Origin: Anodontia alba
Lineage: Eukaryota; Mollusca; Bivalvia; Lucinida; Lucinidae
Length of the DNA stretch: 64,000 nt
Reading direction: 5' to 3'
NCBI GenBank assembly: GCA_964016985.1
Contig: OZ024823.1
Location: forward strand, 134,560,112 to 134,624,111
Of this stretch, positions 31,097 through 41,035 are shown piece after piece; position 1 is the stretch's first letter; each line of letters opens with the position of its first letter. The position numbers and the translations under genes are program-made. Below the pieces are notes generated by a model. It made no database searches. It was not told where the DNA came from and saw nothing but the letters and a program-made list of their open reading frames with translations.

Positions 31097-31279
31097 TTAA
31101 CCCTTGTCCTGCTGAATAAATTAAGATGTCACACCCACTTCTAATTTTCAGCCAATCAGATTACTTGATCTGGATTGTTACTATAAAGTCACATACTTAA
31201 TGGCAAACAGTGCAGATCCAGATCAGTTGGCTTCTTCAGAAAGACAGGGTATATCCGGGTTCAGCAGGACAAGGGTTAA
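31097..31279. mobile_element. MITE family A, hairpin partly deleted
   Basis: TTAA at 31097-31100 and 31276-31279. The central palindrome stops at GTTGGCTTCTTCAGAAAGAC, so the right half of the hairpin is deleted. Confidence 0.9.
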
Positions 31280-31282
31280 CAC

Positions 31283-31432
31283 TTACCATGTTATGAGCAA
31301 AGCAGAATTTTTCAGAATTCGAATTTTTAATGGTGAAACATTCATTCACCAGGCAAATTCAGCAGATGACAAACTGATGACATTTTTGTAATTTCAAAAT
31401 GTTGTCTGCTGAAATTTTTACCCAGCATGCTT
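31283..31432. mobile_element. MITE family F, core deleted
   Basis: AATTCAGCAGATGACAAACT and AATGTTGTCTGCTGAAATTT at the two sides, with most of the internal arms lost. Confidence 0.7.
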
Positions 31433-31796
31433 TTTAGTGTTAATATTCATCCTGTTTTCCTGGCAACAGAATTAGGACCACTTAGTGGTATAATTAATTA
31501 ATTATAAAGTTTAATCCATTAATGATCAATTTATCTGCCATATACATGTATGTATCATATAACAATCACAATAATTGGTATAGCATGTTTAGTGATTTCC
31601 CAAGAGTCCACATTGTTTAGAGTCTTCAATGCTAATCCTGCATTCATCATATTCATAAATTCCTATTCTGATTAATTAACCTTTTCAACCCCACATAAAC
31701 CATAGTAAACAATGTACACCCTACAGTTACAGCTTCTATTAAACCATCTCATTGTTTTTCAAGCATTATTTATTAAAAAAAAAAATAACCATTCTC
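31433..31796. other. Unassigned, no gene seen
   Basis: AT-rich. A worn core-like CCATAGTAAACAATGTACACC is at 31689-31709. Otherwise empty. Confidence 0.35.
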
Positions 31797-31997
31797 TTGC
31801 TAAACACGACATGCCCTGTCTTAGCAAACAGTGTAGATCCAGATCAGTTGGCTTCTGAAGAAGCCAACTGATCTGGATCTGCACTGTTTGTCATTAAATA
31901 TGTGAATTTCTATCAAAAACCTGGACCAAGTAATCTGATTGGCTGGAAATTAGAAGTAGGCATGGCATCTTAATTTATTCAGCCTGACATGGGTTAA
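31797..31997. mobile_element. MITE family A
   Basis: A perfect central stem GATCCAGATCAGTTGGCTTC / GAAGCCAACTGATCTGGATC (about 31836-31881). The right end is TTCAGCCTGACATGGGTTAA; the left end is diverged (TTGCTAAACACGACATG). Confidence 0.88.
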
Positions 31998-32130
31998 GTA
32001 ACCATTAAAGAGCCTTTCAAAATTGTAGCAACAGGCATTTTAACCATTACCCTATTGTGAATTTCGGCACTGCCAAGTTCATCTGGTGCTGGATTTTTTT
32101 TTTTTTTTTTCATGTTTGACATACCCATAT

Positions 32131-32296
32131 ATAGCTACAGATAAGAGGGGGTATCCACATAATATTTTTCTTATTTCTCCACAAAAACGTATTTTGTGGG
32201 TACTCTAATGAGTACCCACAACATATGTTTTTGTGTAGAAATAAGAAAGATATCGGCACTTTTCAGATGATAAAAAGCGCCTTATCTGTTGCTATG
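32131..32296. mobile_element. MITE family B, short-loop form
   Basis: ATAGCTACAGATAAGAGGGG to CTTATCTGTTGCTATG. The inner stem is reduced to TTTGTGGGTACTC-TAAT-GAGTACCCACAACA, so the loop hairpin AGAAGCGCC has been lost symmetrically. Confidence 0.9.
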
Positions 32297-32394
32297 CCCA
32301 TAGCAGATAAAACCCTGTAAAATCAGATCTTTAAAGATAGGCATATTAATCTTATAAAATTCTTTCTTAGTAAAAACTGCATCTTACAAACATA

Positions 32395-32645
32395 CATTTT
32401 AAATTTTACTGTGTAGACACTGATCAGATATTTGGGTTTGCAAGATCTGGTTTCGGTCTACAATGTTTGTTGAGGCCTGTCTGTCCTAAGCAGTATATTT
32501 ACCCGAAGTATTGGGACATCTTACCTCCTTACCATGCCCGATTTAAAAGTTGAATATGTCCATTTTGCTACATGTATCTATTGATACATGCAAAAAATGC
32601 TGGATGAGTGGCAAACAGTGTAGACCCAGATCAGATGCTGCATTC
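32395..32645. mobile_element. Two family G half copies
   Basis: 32410-32500 is a right half (GGTCTACAATGTTTGTTGAG, GCCTGTCTGTCC). 32500-32645 is a left half (TTTACCCGAAGTATTGGGAC, GCAAACAGTGTAGACCCAGA). They may be parts of one rearranged element. Confidence 0.65.
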
Positions 32646-32989
32646 TGCTGTGATTTATTACTCAACAATTCACACACTAGAGCTTTCTATTTTGATTCTA
32701 ACACACTAATAATTTACAAAAATGGTGTTGATGCCTTGATTCTGCCAACCTTCCACCATTGTTTGATGAAACCCGGCCATTTTTTGGCTGTAACACATAC
32801 AAATGTACATAAAATTTACGTCTATTTATAATGTATCTGATGCAAACAAAATTGACGCTGCAATCAGTCTAATGACCAGGAAAAGGCAATGATGTCAGAA
32901 AAATTCTTAAAAATGCCACAAAACATCAGCTCCCAGTGACTTGTTGCAGAATAAAACACAATTCATTTCCATTGGCTAAATAGGTGTGC
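32646..32989. other. Unassigned, no gene seen
   Basis: No repeat ends. The 93-codon plus frame beginning at 32550 runs out of the family G piece and is not supported as a gene. Confidence 0.35.
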
Positions 32990-33140
32990 TCTGTTAGAAT
33001 CTTCCACAAAAACCTATATATTGTGGGACCTCATTAGAAGTGTCTCACAGATGGGCTTCTAATGAGTACCAATCAATGTTTTTAAGGAGAAATGAGAATC
33101 AATATTTTTCAGATGAAAAAGTGCCTTATCTGGAACTATA
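32990..33140. mobile_element. MITE family B, decayed
   Basis: TCCACAAAAACCTATATATT, GGACCTCATTAGAAGTGTCT and GGGCTTCTAATGAGTACC. The right arm ends GTGCCTTATCTGGAACTAT; the left terminus is lost. Confidence 0.75.
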
Positions 33141-33159
33141 TTAAAAGCTCAGAAGTATC

Positions 33160-33264
33160 ATCCCAGCAAACACACAACATAGCAACAACATCGTTACAAT
33201 GTTGTGATGTTGCAGCAATGTTGTAAGGACATTCTTGCGAAGTTGTATGTTTGCTGGAATGATT
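33160..33264. mobile_element. Small MITE with CCCAGCAAAC ends
   Basis: CCCAGCAAACACACAAC at the left and GTTGTATGTTTGCTGG at the right, with an ACAACATCGTTACAATGTTGT palindrome inside. It lies between two family B copies. Confidence 0.65.
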
Positions 33265-33288
33265 TTCACATCATACAACATAGCTCCA

Positions 33289-33460
33289 GACAAAAACACT
33301 TTTTTCAACAAAAATTATTAATATTTTTCTTATTTCTGCATGAAAACATATATTGTGGGTACTCGTTTGAAGCAGTTCACTTAGGCATTTCTACAACATA
33401 TGTTTTTAAAAGAGAAATAAGGAAAACATTTTCCAAATTCTCCCTTTATCTGGAGCTATG
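33289..33460. mobile_element. MITE family B
   Basis: CATAGCTCCAGACAAAAACA to CCCTTTATCTGGAGCTATG. The loop stem is decayed (GTTTGAAGCAGTTCACTTAG). Confidence 0.85.
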
Positions 33461-33582
33461 CTACAAATAGCACAAGGCCAGTATGGTGCCAATTAAACCC
33501 TTTCACCCTGGAATCTGAACAACTCTTTAATTCCTTCACTGGCAACTTTACAGTAAGTTCAAAGAAATTTCAGGATTTCACT

Positions 33583-33773
33583 ACAGCTGTAGATAAGAGG
33601 GGTATCACAAAAATATTTTTCTTATTTCACCACAAAAACATAAGTTGTGGGTACTCACTAGAAGCGCCTCACTGAGGCACTTCTAGTGAGTACCCACAAC
33701 ATATGTTTTTGTGGCGAAATAAGAAAAATATCAGTACTTTTTGGTTGAAAAAAATTCCTTATCCAGAGCTAAG
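33583..33773. mobile_element. MITE family B
   Basis: ACAGCTGTAGATAAGAGGGG to CCTTATCCAGAGCTAAG. Long clean arms with AGAAGCGCCTCACTGAGGCA then CTTCTAGTGAGTACCCA. Both arms carry the paired variant ACTAG/CTAGT instead of the usual ATTAG/CTAAT. Confidence 0.9.
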
Positions 33774-33779
33774 TTCCAC

Positions 33780-33962
33780 ACAGCTGCAGATATGAAGGAT
33801 ACCCAGATGAATAGATTAGATTTCTTATTTCATAAAGAAAACATAATGTTGCACTCATTCCAATCAACTGACTAAGATAATTCTAATAAGTATGCACAAA
33901 AAATGCATTTGTCAGAGAATAAATATATTAATAGTTCTGGCTGAATAAATAATATAGTTCCA
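33780..33962. mobile_element. MITE family B, heavily decayed
   Basis: AGCTGCAGATATGAAGG and AATATAGTTCC at the ends, with worn arms in between. It directly follows the previous family B copy. Confidence 0.55.
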
Positions 33963-34063
33963 GAGAAACATATTAAGAATGCACTTTTTTTTTTTTTTGC
34001 ACCAAATCATACCTTGTGGAATTGCCTTTGTATGGAATGGCCACAGTAAGGCCAATCAAAAAC

Positions 34064-34347
34064 AGGGATATTTCTGGGAAGGACCCAATCCATTTTATGT
34101 GAAAACTGTTATTGTTAGACTTATTTTGAATTGATTTTTGGCTGGGCCCCCCTATATAAGCTATCCAAATCCAGTGTTTTGACCTCAGGTGAGTATTAAG
34201 GATTCTTGGGCCCATGAAAATTTCCAGAGGGCCCATGAACATTTGAAAAGGCCCATCAAAATTCTAAATTTTACATGTATTTGAATGGGACATGGGCCCT
34301 TGGCCAATTTCAAGGGCCCATACTAACTTTGGGCTAGAAATATCCCT
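34064..34347. mobile_element. hAT-like MITE, 284 bp
   Basis: Ends AGGGATATTTCTGGG and GGGCTAGAAATATCCCT. Flanks TCAAAAAC (34056-34063) and CCAAAAAG (34348-34355) agree at 6 of 8 positions, as expected for a worn 8-bp duplication. The inside has repeated GGGCCCATGAA phrases. Confidence 0.7.
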
Positions 34348-34479
34348 CCAAAAAGTATGTGTGTTTAGGGCAACTCTATCCTACCTGATTCTCCTGGTGA
34401 AACCTAGCAATTTTTTTTTTTTTTTCATATTTTTCTCAGAAAAATACATAGGCATTACTAGAATAAAAATATTTGTACT

Positions 34480-34645
34480 ACCATACTTATGCTAAATATT
34501 CGAACAAGTAAGTTTGAGCAAACAGTGTAGACCCACATCAAACTGCTTGATAAGGGTCTTCACTGTTTGTCATTCTATCAATTCTTTTTAGACACATCAA
34601 AGGGTAGTCAAACAGACAAGGTAAAATTTTATGTGAATTATGGTG
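34480..34645. mobile_element. MITE family G fragment with core hairpin
   Basis: GAGCAAACAGTGTAGACCCA then CTGCTTGATAAGGGTCTTCAC and TGTTTGTCATTC. The terminal AAATATTCGAACAAG is a worn version of AAGTATTCGGAC. Confidence 0.7.
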
Positions 34646-35118
34646 CCAAGTCAAAATATAATAATTAATTGGCAATTATGGTATAATTCTATATATAAAA
34701 AAAAAATGTAAAAAAATATAATCCCTACCTACCCTGCCTATTTTGTTCTTTTTTTATTTGGCCTAAGGCAATTCCTATATATGCCCAGAAGCTATGTTTT
34801 GGAGCAAAACAACTGAAACATTACTGCATCTACCCTATTAGAACATATTCAGACAGAAAGGCCTGCATTACAAGCTTCATTGAAAGCAAACCTTTATTTT
34901 ATAAGGACTTTATTTTTATAGGAAATGTGATCCTGCTCCTCTTTCTTTGTAAATACATGTAAAACTTAAGCCTGACTCAACTTAAGATCTTAAGGGCTTA
35001 ACATAGCTCCAGATAAGGCACTTTATATAAATCAAAGCACTGACAGCACTAGTCGGTCGAATGTCTCTGAGTGTAGGCTGAAAAGATGGTCCTGAATGGG
35101 GACTTAACATTGCTTCAT
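34646..35118. other. Unassigned; a family B end only
   Basis: 34997-35020 has CATAGCTCCAGATAAGGCAC, a lone family B terminus. The rest is AT-rich with nothing recognisable. Confidence 0.35.
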
Positions 35119-35215
35119 TTAACCCTTAACTTTCTGTAATTTTAGCAAACAGTGTAGACCCTGATTCTGTGGCATCTGATCTGGGTCTGCACTGTTTGGT
35201 AATGTCCCAGTCCAG
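35119..35215. mobile_element. Core-hairpin fragment, family J-like
   Basis: TTTAACCCTTAACTTTCTG then AGCAAACAGTGTAGACCCTG, CATCTGATCTGGGTCTGCAC and TGTTTGGTAATGTCCC. The last phrase is shared with the 44.2-kb element. Confidence 0.6.
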
Positions 35216-35844
35216 GTTTTACAGAGAACCCTCTTTACATGGCACTCTGATGTCACAGTGACAAGAATAGCATGGCAATAAATAACCACCACCTGGATTT
35301 TGTACGAATGCACTTTTTGATTTCATTGGTCAATGATAATGAAGAATACATTTTTTTATTACTATTTTTTTTACCATATATAGGTGTTACAGTCAATGGA
35401 GCGTGACCATTTGAACAAACCCTCAATCCCCTTAATGGTAGGAGCAACATGAATTGGTGAAAACTGGCCAAGCTGTTTCAGAAGAGAAGTTGTTTAACAA
35501 TATCATGATCTTATACATGTATACAGCACAGTGGCAGGGGTAGATAACACTCACAGAATAGAATTTTGATTGTAACTTAAAGCTCTTGCTACTTCAATCA
35601 TAATATATTGTAAGTTTTAGACACTTCAGCTATTTTTGTCTTTGTGTGTTCATTGCTCTCAAGGATCATTGTTTTTATAATCCATTTATCTTCTCACCAG
35701 AACCCAGGGACTTGCCAAGCCTCATCTTCATTGAATATGTAAAGAAATGATGTGAAAAGAGGTGTTTTAATTGCACGCTGCCACTTCCACCTATGCTACA
35801 CATCCTATGTCTCTTTACAAGGCCAGAAAAGAGGCAAGCTCAAC
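35216..35844. other. Unassigned, no gene seen
   Basis: 35370-35470 is a fragment related to the array-element family (TATAGGTGTTACAGTCAATG). Open frames here are short and uninformative. Confidence 0.35.
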
Positions 35845-35992
35845 AGTCTTCTTTCCCTTCTGGTGCACAAAAGAGTCTTCTTTTCCTGCTGGTGTGCAAC
35901 ATGGTCTTCTCTCCCTATTGGTGTGCAAAAGGTTTTCTTTTCTTGCTGGTGCTTAACAGGTTCTTCTTTGCTTGCTGGTGCTTTACAAATTT
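35845..35992. repeat. Degenerate tandem repeat, about 32-35 bp, 5 units
   Basis: CTTCTTTTCCTGCTGGTGTG-type units recur (CTTCTGGTGCACAAAAG, CCTGCTGGTGTGCAACATGG, CTATTGGTGTGCAAAAGG, CTTGCTGGTGCTTAACAGG, CTTGCTGGTGCTTTAC). It is open in all three plus frames, so the 60-100 codon frames here are repeat artefacts. Confidence 0.8.
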
Positions 35993-36431
35993 CCTACTTT
36001 AAAATTTTACCATGGCAAACAAACAAAATGGCCACTGGTCATAAAACATAGAAACTGTGTAGCCAATCATCAAATGATCATAACTACCAGATATGGTTCA
36101 CATCGCTTCACTGATTGTGGAGAAAATTAATCATTTTCCCAAAACAAGTCTATGGAAGCTTTCTGCAGGGTTCATTTCAGATTTTGGTCTAATTGGGCCT
36201 TTGGCCCCCAACTTTTTTTAAAGTGGGCCTTTTAGATTTGAGATTGGGCCTATGTACTTAAGCCTAGAAATCCACTTATCCATAAATCCTCATTATGAGC
36301 TGCTATTCATAGCCGTTCCCTGAAACTGGCTATAAAAGACATGACTTCTTGATGAGAACTTTCTTATATCAGGTTTAATTGTCATTCAGAGATCACACAT
36401 ATTTGATACTTCCACTTGTACATAAGCTAAA

Positions 36432-36545
36432 AAACATGCGCTTTTCTTCTACTATCTCTTCTCTTTTCTCCCTTTCTCTGGGAGATGATACAAAATGATC
36501 CACAAGGATTGACGTGTCATTAAACCCCAACTGCAACACAATTAA
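36432..36545 (+). mobile_element. Retroposon tail fragment
   Basis: CTACTATCTCTTCTC, CCCTTTCTCTGGGAGATGAT, CAAAATGATCCACAAGG and GTCATTAAACCCCAACTGCA match the end of the 7128-7424 retroposon. The (ATCA)n tail is reduced. It abuts the stop codon of the minus-strand ORF beside it. Confidence 0.75.
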
Positions 36546-36682
36546 TTTTCACTGTCATATGTTAACCAAGACGAGTACTGAGGATTCGTAGGTGAAAGCC
36601 AGTCATGAACGAACGGTTTGTCGTAAGTTCGGGATTGTGTTTTAGCTTTCGAAATGTTGTCACTCGCAGATGTTGAAGCCAT
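36542..36682 (-). pseudogene. First-exon-like ORF, 46 codons, in the hAT-like element
   Basis: On the minus strand ATG at 36680-36682 lies in a strong Kozak context (GTCAAGATGG). The product starts MASTSASDNISKAKTQ and continues YDKPFVHDWLSPTNPQYSSW. A basic or serine-rich N-terminus followed by a K-x-F-x-x-x-W-L phrase is reminiscent of hAT transposases and their domesticated zinc-finger relatives just before the BED/TTF finger (family knowledge, no search done). The TAA stop falls exactly where the retroposon tail begins, so the exon was probably longer or spliced. Transposase N-terminus is the preferred reading; a captured host exon is the alternative. Confidence 0.45.
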
Positions 36683-37132
36683 CTTGACATCCAAAGCCTT
36701 AGTATCATTACCGACGCTGTCATAATTCTCAGTCCTTGTTTGTTGACCGAAAAAAAAAACTTAGGATTTTCTGCTGTACACAGCCGGCTTCAAGTTTCCT
36801 TTTCGACATTTCAATGCGTAGAAATGATAAAAACCGAATTTCTCCGAACATCTGCGCAGCCAAACAGTGCAGAGCGAACACATTTTTAATTGGTCCAGGC
36901 TGCCGAAACTGAACAATGGTACAAAAAATCCTTTAGTTTGCTGACGTCATGGAACGCAGCCAGTCAAAACAAGCGTGGCTTTTAAAAAAGTTTAATCACG
37001 GACACAGAGCAATTATTCTGCTGCGGCAAATCATATTTTTTTGCGTTTTAATGATCGCAATGTAATTTTATTTGCCCCTTATTTAATATTCCCGCGTTTT
37101 TGGCGCAAAAACACGCTCTGAAATGAACCCTG

Positions 37133-38024
37133 CTTTCTTTTGGCAGGACAACTAAACCATGAGACAATCACCATAATTTTAGCTATTTTGAATTGCCCTT
37201 ACCCAAGCAACAATAAAATGAGTCATAATGCTTCAGTGGTTTTGAAGGAGCTGTCATTTAAAAAAAAAAAATATTTTTTAAAAACCTAGTGTTGCCATGG
37301 CACTCAAACAAAATGGCCACTGGTCATAAAACAAAGACATTGGATTTTGTATGTATTCATCGCATGCATCGATGACTTCATCAGCTATGTTGCACACTAA
37401 ATAAAGACAGTAAATAAAATGACGATGACTGGCTAGACTACCCCATTATCTTATTTGACGCAGTTCTGCAATCTCTGGCTAGACTACCCCATTATCTTAT
37501 TTGACGCAGTTCTGCAACCTCTTTCCTCAGTCCTTGTTTTCTGGAGGCCATGTTTCTGCAATCTTGGAAAACCCCAATGCCAAATGGTTACCTGCGATTC
37601 TTTGTCATTAACACTTAACTAGACCGATGATGCAGAGATCCAGTCGCTCTTTTGCGCAAAAATTATGCACAGATTTTTAGCCAGGAAATAGTCACACTGT
37701 GGATCAGGGTGAAACTTATGCGCTTGGGAATGCGCATAAAAAAATTATCGTTTTGCATACAACCAGACTTTGTTCTCATTTTGACATGCTACAAATTGAT
37801 TTTAAGTACATTCTTCATTAAGTATATTTGGGTATTTACGGAAAATACGCTGCGTATGTAAGGCACTGAACCGCTTCTGACTCAAGCTAGTTTATCTAAA
37901 AAACGGACACGACGATGCACTCTTATGGCTTACCAGTAAAAATGCATCCGTATTTGGGACTGACTATATTTCAAATTGACCCGTATTTGGTGCAAAAGGA
38001 TCCGTAATTTACGGTTGTATGGAC
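37133..38024. other. Unassigned; contains a 46-bp direct duplication
   Basis: GGCTAGACTACCCCATTATC ... GCAGTTCTGCAA is repeated with a 46-bp offset (about 37430-37521). CAAACAAAATGGCCACTGG at 37307 repeats the phrase left of the hAT-like element. A 69-codon plus frame at 37652 has no recognisable motif. Confidence 0.4.
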
Positions 38025-38096
38025 GCTATCTGGAGCACATGTTTTTATGCAGAAATAAGAAAAAAATATCCCAGAATTATCACCAAATACACATCT
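38025..38096. mobile_element. MITE family B right-arm fragment
   Basis: GCTATCTGGAGCACATGTTT, ATGCAGAAATAAGAAAAAAA and ATTATCACCAAATAC match family B-type right arms. It abuts the TTAA element that follows. Confidence 0.55.
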
Positions 38097-38252
38097 TTAA
38101 CTCTTTCTGTGCCAAATTTCATATATCTAAAGTTGAAAGACCGAATGTCAAACAGCTTAGATCCAGATGAGATGGCTCATTGAGCCGCCTCATCTGGATC
38201 TATGCTGTTTGCAAAAGCTTAATATTATTGCGTGTGGTGGTGAAAGAGTTAA
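38097..38252. mobile_element. TTAA-flanked MITE with shared hairpin core
   Basis: TTAA at 38097-38100 and 38249-38252. Ends TTAACTCTTTCTGTGCC and GTGGTGAAAGAGTTAA. The core is CAAACAGCTTAGATCCAGAT then GAGATGGCTCATTGAGCCGC and CTCATCTGGATCTATGCTGTTTG as a long hairpin. The ends differ from families A and G, but the core is the same module. Confidence 0.88.
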
Positions 38253-38267
38253 GGGCTACCACTTCCA

Positions 38268-38442
38268 GGGCAATGTTCAGCTGCTTACAAATTGACACTA
38301 TTTTTTTTCTTATTTTCCCAGAAAATAGTTTTTGATATTTTCTAAGGAGACAATTTGCAAGATCTGTCAAAGCCTTTTTCTGTGAAAAGTAAGAAAAAAT
38401 ATGTTAAAATATCGTGTGCTGAAATTTTTACCCAGCTTGCAG
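38268..38442. mobile_element. MITE family F
   Basis: Arms TTTCTTATTTTCCCAGAAAA, TTTGATATTTTCTAAGGAGA and AATTTGCAAGATCTGTCAAA; the right end is GTGTGCTGAAATTTTTACCC. Confidence 0.75.
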
Positions 38443-38576
38443 GGCATTAACAAGTCTTCTGCATTCACACTATCTCTAGCACTGCATTTAGTTTCTCATC
38501 AATTTCTACAACATGAGTTGAAATCAAGACTATTGATTGGGTGCTGATCAATGTGTAAGAGCTGTTCAGCCCTGAG

Positions 38577-38768
38577 CATGTTGGGTAATAATTTCAGCAG
38601 ACGACATTTTGGAATACTTTTCTTATTTTTCCCAGAAAAAAGACTTTGACATTTCATGCAAATTGTCTCCTACAGAGACAATCTGCATGAACTGTCAAAT
38701 TCAATTTTCTGGGAAAAATAAGAAAAATATTATCATTTTGTCGTCTAATGATAAAGGCTAATAATGCC
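38577..38768. mobile_element. MITE family F, best copy
   Basis: TTTCAGCAGACGACATTTTG to ATTTTGTCGTCTAATGATAA. A near-perfect palindrome with TGACATTTCATGCAAATTGT / ACAATCTGCATGAACTGTCA around 38648-38697 and TTTTTCTTATTTTTCCCAG subterminally. Confidence 0.9.
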
Positions 38769-39055
38769 AGATAAGGAGTATCCAGAAAATTATTATGGTA
38801 TTTCATCATGAAAACATGATGCATAGTTACAGATAAGAGGGGGTATCCACATAATATTTTTCTTATTACTTGACAAAAACATATGTTGTGGGTACTCATT
38901 AGAAGTGCCTCGCCAAGGCACTTCTAATGAGTACCCACAACATATGTTTTTGTTGAGAAACAAGAAAGATATCAGCATTTTTCAGATAAAAAAAAGCGCC
39001 TTATCTGTTGCTATGCATGATGTGGGTACTTATTTGAAGCACCTCAGCAGGTAGC
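38765..39055. mobile_element. MITE family B outer copy interrupted by another family B
   Basis: Outer left arm AGATAAGGAGTATCCAGA ... CATCATGAAAACATGATG (to 38821). Outer right arm CATGATGTGGGTACTTATTT (from 39016). The inner copy occupies 38822-39015, flanked by CATGATG on both sides. Confidence 0.75.
38822..39015. mobile_element. MITE family B inner copy with 7-bp TSD
   Basis: Starts CATAGTTACAGATAAGAGGG and ends CCTTATCTGTTGCTATG. The loop stem is AGAAGTGCCTCGCCAAGGCA then CTTCT. Flanks CATGATG at 38815-38821 and 39016-39022 form a target duplication. This gives the size of duplication made by the family. Confidence 0.88.
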
Positions 39056-39082
39056 ATGGCAACCTTTCCTTAAAGAATTGTA

Positions 39083-39184
39083 GGTACAGATAAAGTAGCC
39101 AGAAGCAATATACATGTATAATTATCCAAAACTGGTCCAGATAAAGTAGCCAGAAGCAATATACATGTATAATTATCCAAAATT
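39083..39184. repeat. 52-bp direct duplication
   Basis: CAGATAAAGTAGCCAGAAGC and AATATACATGTATAATTATC occur twice, 52 bp apart, almost identical. Confidence 0.88.
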
Positions 39185-39209
39185 ATCACCTCAATTCTCA
39201 TCTTAGCCA

Positions 39210-40535
39210 CAGCAGAACAAGTGTACTACAACAGTCAGCACTTCTGCACTGCAATACTACAGCTGTTAGTACTATCACACTGCAACAGTACTGTACTACA
39301 GCTGTCAGTACTATTAAACTGCAATAGCACTATACTACATCTGTCAGTACTATCACACTGCAATAGCACTGTACTAAAGCAGTCAGACAACTGCACTACA
39401 ATGGTACTGTAGTGGAGCAGTCAGTACTACTGCACTGCAATACTACAACAGTCAGTACTCTCACACTGCAATAGGACTGTACTACAGCAGTCAGACTACT
39501 GCACTAAAATGGTACTGTACTACAGCTGTCAGCACTATTGCACTGCAATACTACAGCAGTCAGTACTATCAAATTGTAATAGCACTGTACTATAGCAGTC
39601 AGACTACTGAACTGCAGTGGTACTGTACTATAGCAGTCAGCATTACTGCACTGAAACACCATAGCACTCAGTACTATTACTCTGCAATAGTACTGCACTA
39701 AGCAGTCAGACTACTGTACTAAGTACTACTGTACTTCAGCAGTTAGCACTACTGCATTGCAATACTACAGCAGTCAGTACTGTCACACTGTAATAGTACT
39801 GTACTACAGCAGTCAGGCTACAGCCCTACAATGGTACTGTACTACAGCAGTCAGCACTACTTTACAACAACACTATAGCACTCAGTTCTATCAATCTGCA
39901 ATGGTACTGTACAACAGCAGTCTATACTACTGTGCAATATTACACTACAGCAATTTGATTGCTACCACAATGCATTAGTACTGTACTACAGCAATCAGCA
40001 CTATTGCACTGCAGTAATACTGTACTACATCAGTCAGCACTACTGCTAAAGTACTGTACCACAGCAGTAAGCACTAAAATGTGATAGTGCTGTACTGCAG
40101 CATTCAGTACTACTTCACTGCAACACTACTATAATATAGCAGTTAGTACATCCACACTGCAATAGTATTGTACTACAACAGTCAGTACTACCACACTGCA
40201 ATACTACAGCAGTCAGTACTATCACACTGCACCAGTACTGTACTACAGCAGTCAGATTACTGCATTGCAATACTACAGTGGTCAGCACTACCACACTGCA
40301 ATAGTACAGCAATACAGTAGTCAATACTACTGCTCTGCAATACTACTATACTACAGGTCAGTACTATCACACTGCAACAGTAATGTACTACAGTAATCAG
40401 CATTACTGCACTGCAATACTACTGCACTACAGCACTCAGTACTACCACACTGCAACAGTTCTGTACTGCAGTGGTAAGTACTACCACATTGCAACAGTAC
40501 TATACTACTAAAGTCAGCTTACTGCACTGCAATAG
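39210..40535. repeat. 1.3-kb minisatellite (TACTACAGCAGTCAGTACTA units)
   Basis: Permuted phrases GTACTACAGCAGTCAG, TACTATCACACTGCAATAG and TACTGTACTACAGC recur throughout with a variable period, most often 30-60 bp. Almost the whole tract is built from ACT, GCA and AGT-like trinucleotides. Open frames of 60-70 codons on both strands are repeat artefacts (Ser/Thr/Val/Leu-rich). Confidence 0.9.
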
Positions 40536-40847
40536 TACTAGACTGATGCATCATTGTCATGATGCTATCATACCAGTATGCTGCTGCTTGCGTGAATGGA
40601 TGTCAGACAGATATCAGACTGGACAGATAGATTATGATTGCAATAGCTTATCCTGATCCTTCAGTTCAGAACTGGGGGACCCAAAAAGATGCACAGGGTT
40701 ACACATAAATGGACCCGATCAAGTCAACAGATTATAAAGTGAAATAGTTTCTGTCATGATTTTAACTTATATATGGGAATATTTATACAATGGGCATGTT
40801 CATTATGCTGGATACAGTATTGTATTTGCCCTAAGTGATGATGATTT
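40536..40847. other. Unassigned, no gene seen
   Basis: GACAGATATCAGACTGGACA and AATAGCTTATCCTGATCC near 40605-40660 resemble the 3' end of an array element (AATAGCTCATCCTGAGC). The remainder is empty. Confidence 0.35.
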
Positions 40848-41035
40848 GGTGTTTTACATCTCTTTCAACATTATTTAAGTCATACTGAGACAGTGATGGG
40901 GTGATAATGAAACAGAAAGACTGTGCAATGAATCACCATACAATCATGAGCTGAATTATGACTCTAGCTGGACTCGAACCTGGTACCTCGTAATCCAAAG
41001 AGAGGAGTGCTAACTGCTTGGCCACATGGACACTT
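40848..41035 (-). mobile_element. SINE-2 with tRNA-like head
   Basis: On the minus strand the head has box A-like TGGCCAAGCAGTTAGCAC and box B-like GGTTCGAGTCCAG, then the body complementary to GGGGTGATAATGAAAC, TTATTTAAGTCATAC and TTTTACATCTCTTTC. The head is tRNA-derived and of a different type from the SINE-1 head. No clear target duplication. It joins a family G copy at 41036. Confidence 0.8.

Larger units (their letters stand above)
36165..37132 (-). mobile_element. hAT-like element carrying a promoter-like region and first-exon-like ORF
   Basis: Ends CAGGGTTCATTTCAGA (36166) and TCTGAAATGAACCCTG (to 37132). A shared GCTTTCT sits at both borders (36158-36164 and 37132-37138), a probable worn target duplication. 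On the minus strand, from the right end inward, come a GC-richer segment with a CRE site TGACGTCA (36942-36949) and then the short ORF at 36542-36682. Most of the body that would encode a transposase is missing, and a retroposon tail (36432-36545) interrupts it. It sits in a repeat phrase (AAATGGCCACTGGTCATAAA) present on both sides (about 36030 and 37310). Confidence 0.7.

Noticed and set aside
35752..36051. Overlapping 60-100 codon ORFs at 35.75-36.05 kb
   Set aside because: The region is a 32-35 bp tandem repeat open in all three frames.
39221..40324. Several 60-70 codon ORFs on both strands at 39.2-40.3 kb
   Set aside because: They are all inside the trinucleotide-rich minisatellite and change frame with the repeat period.
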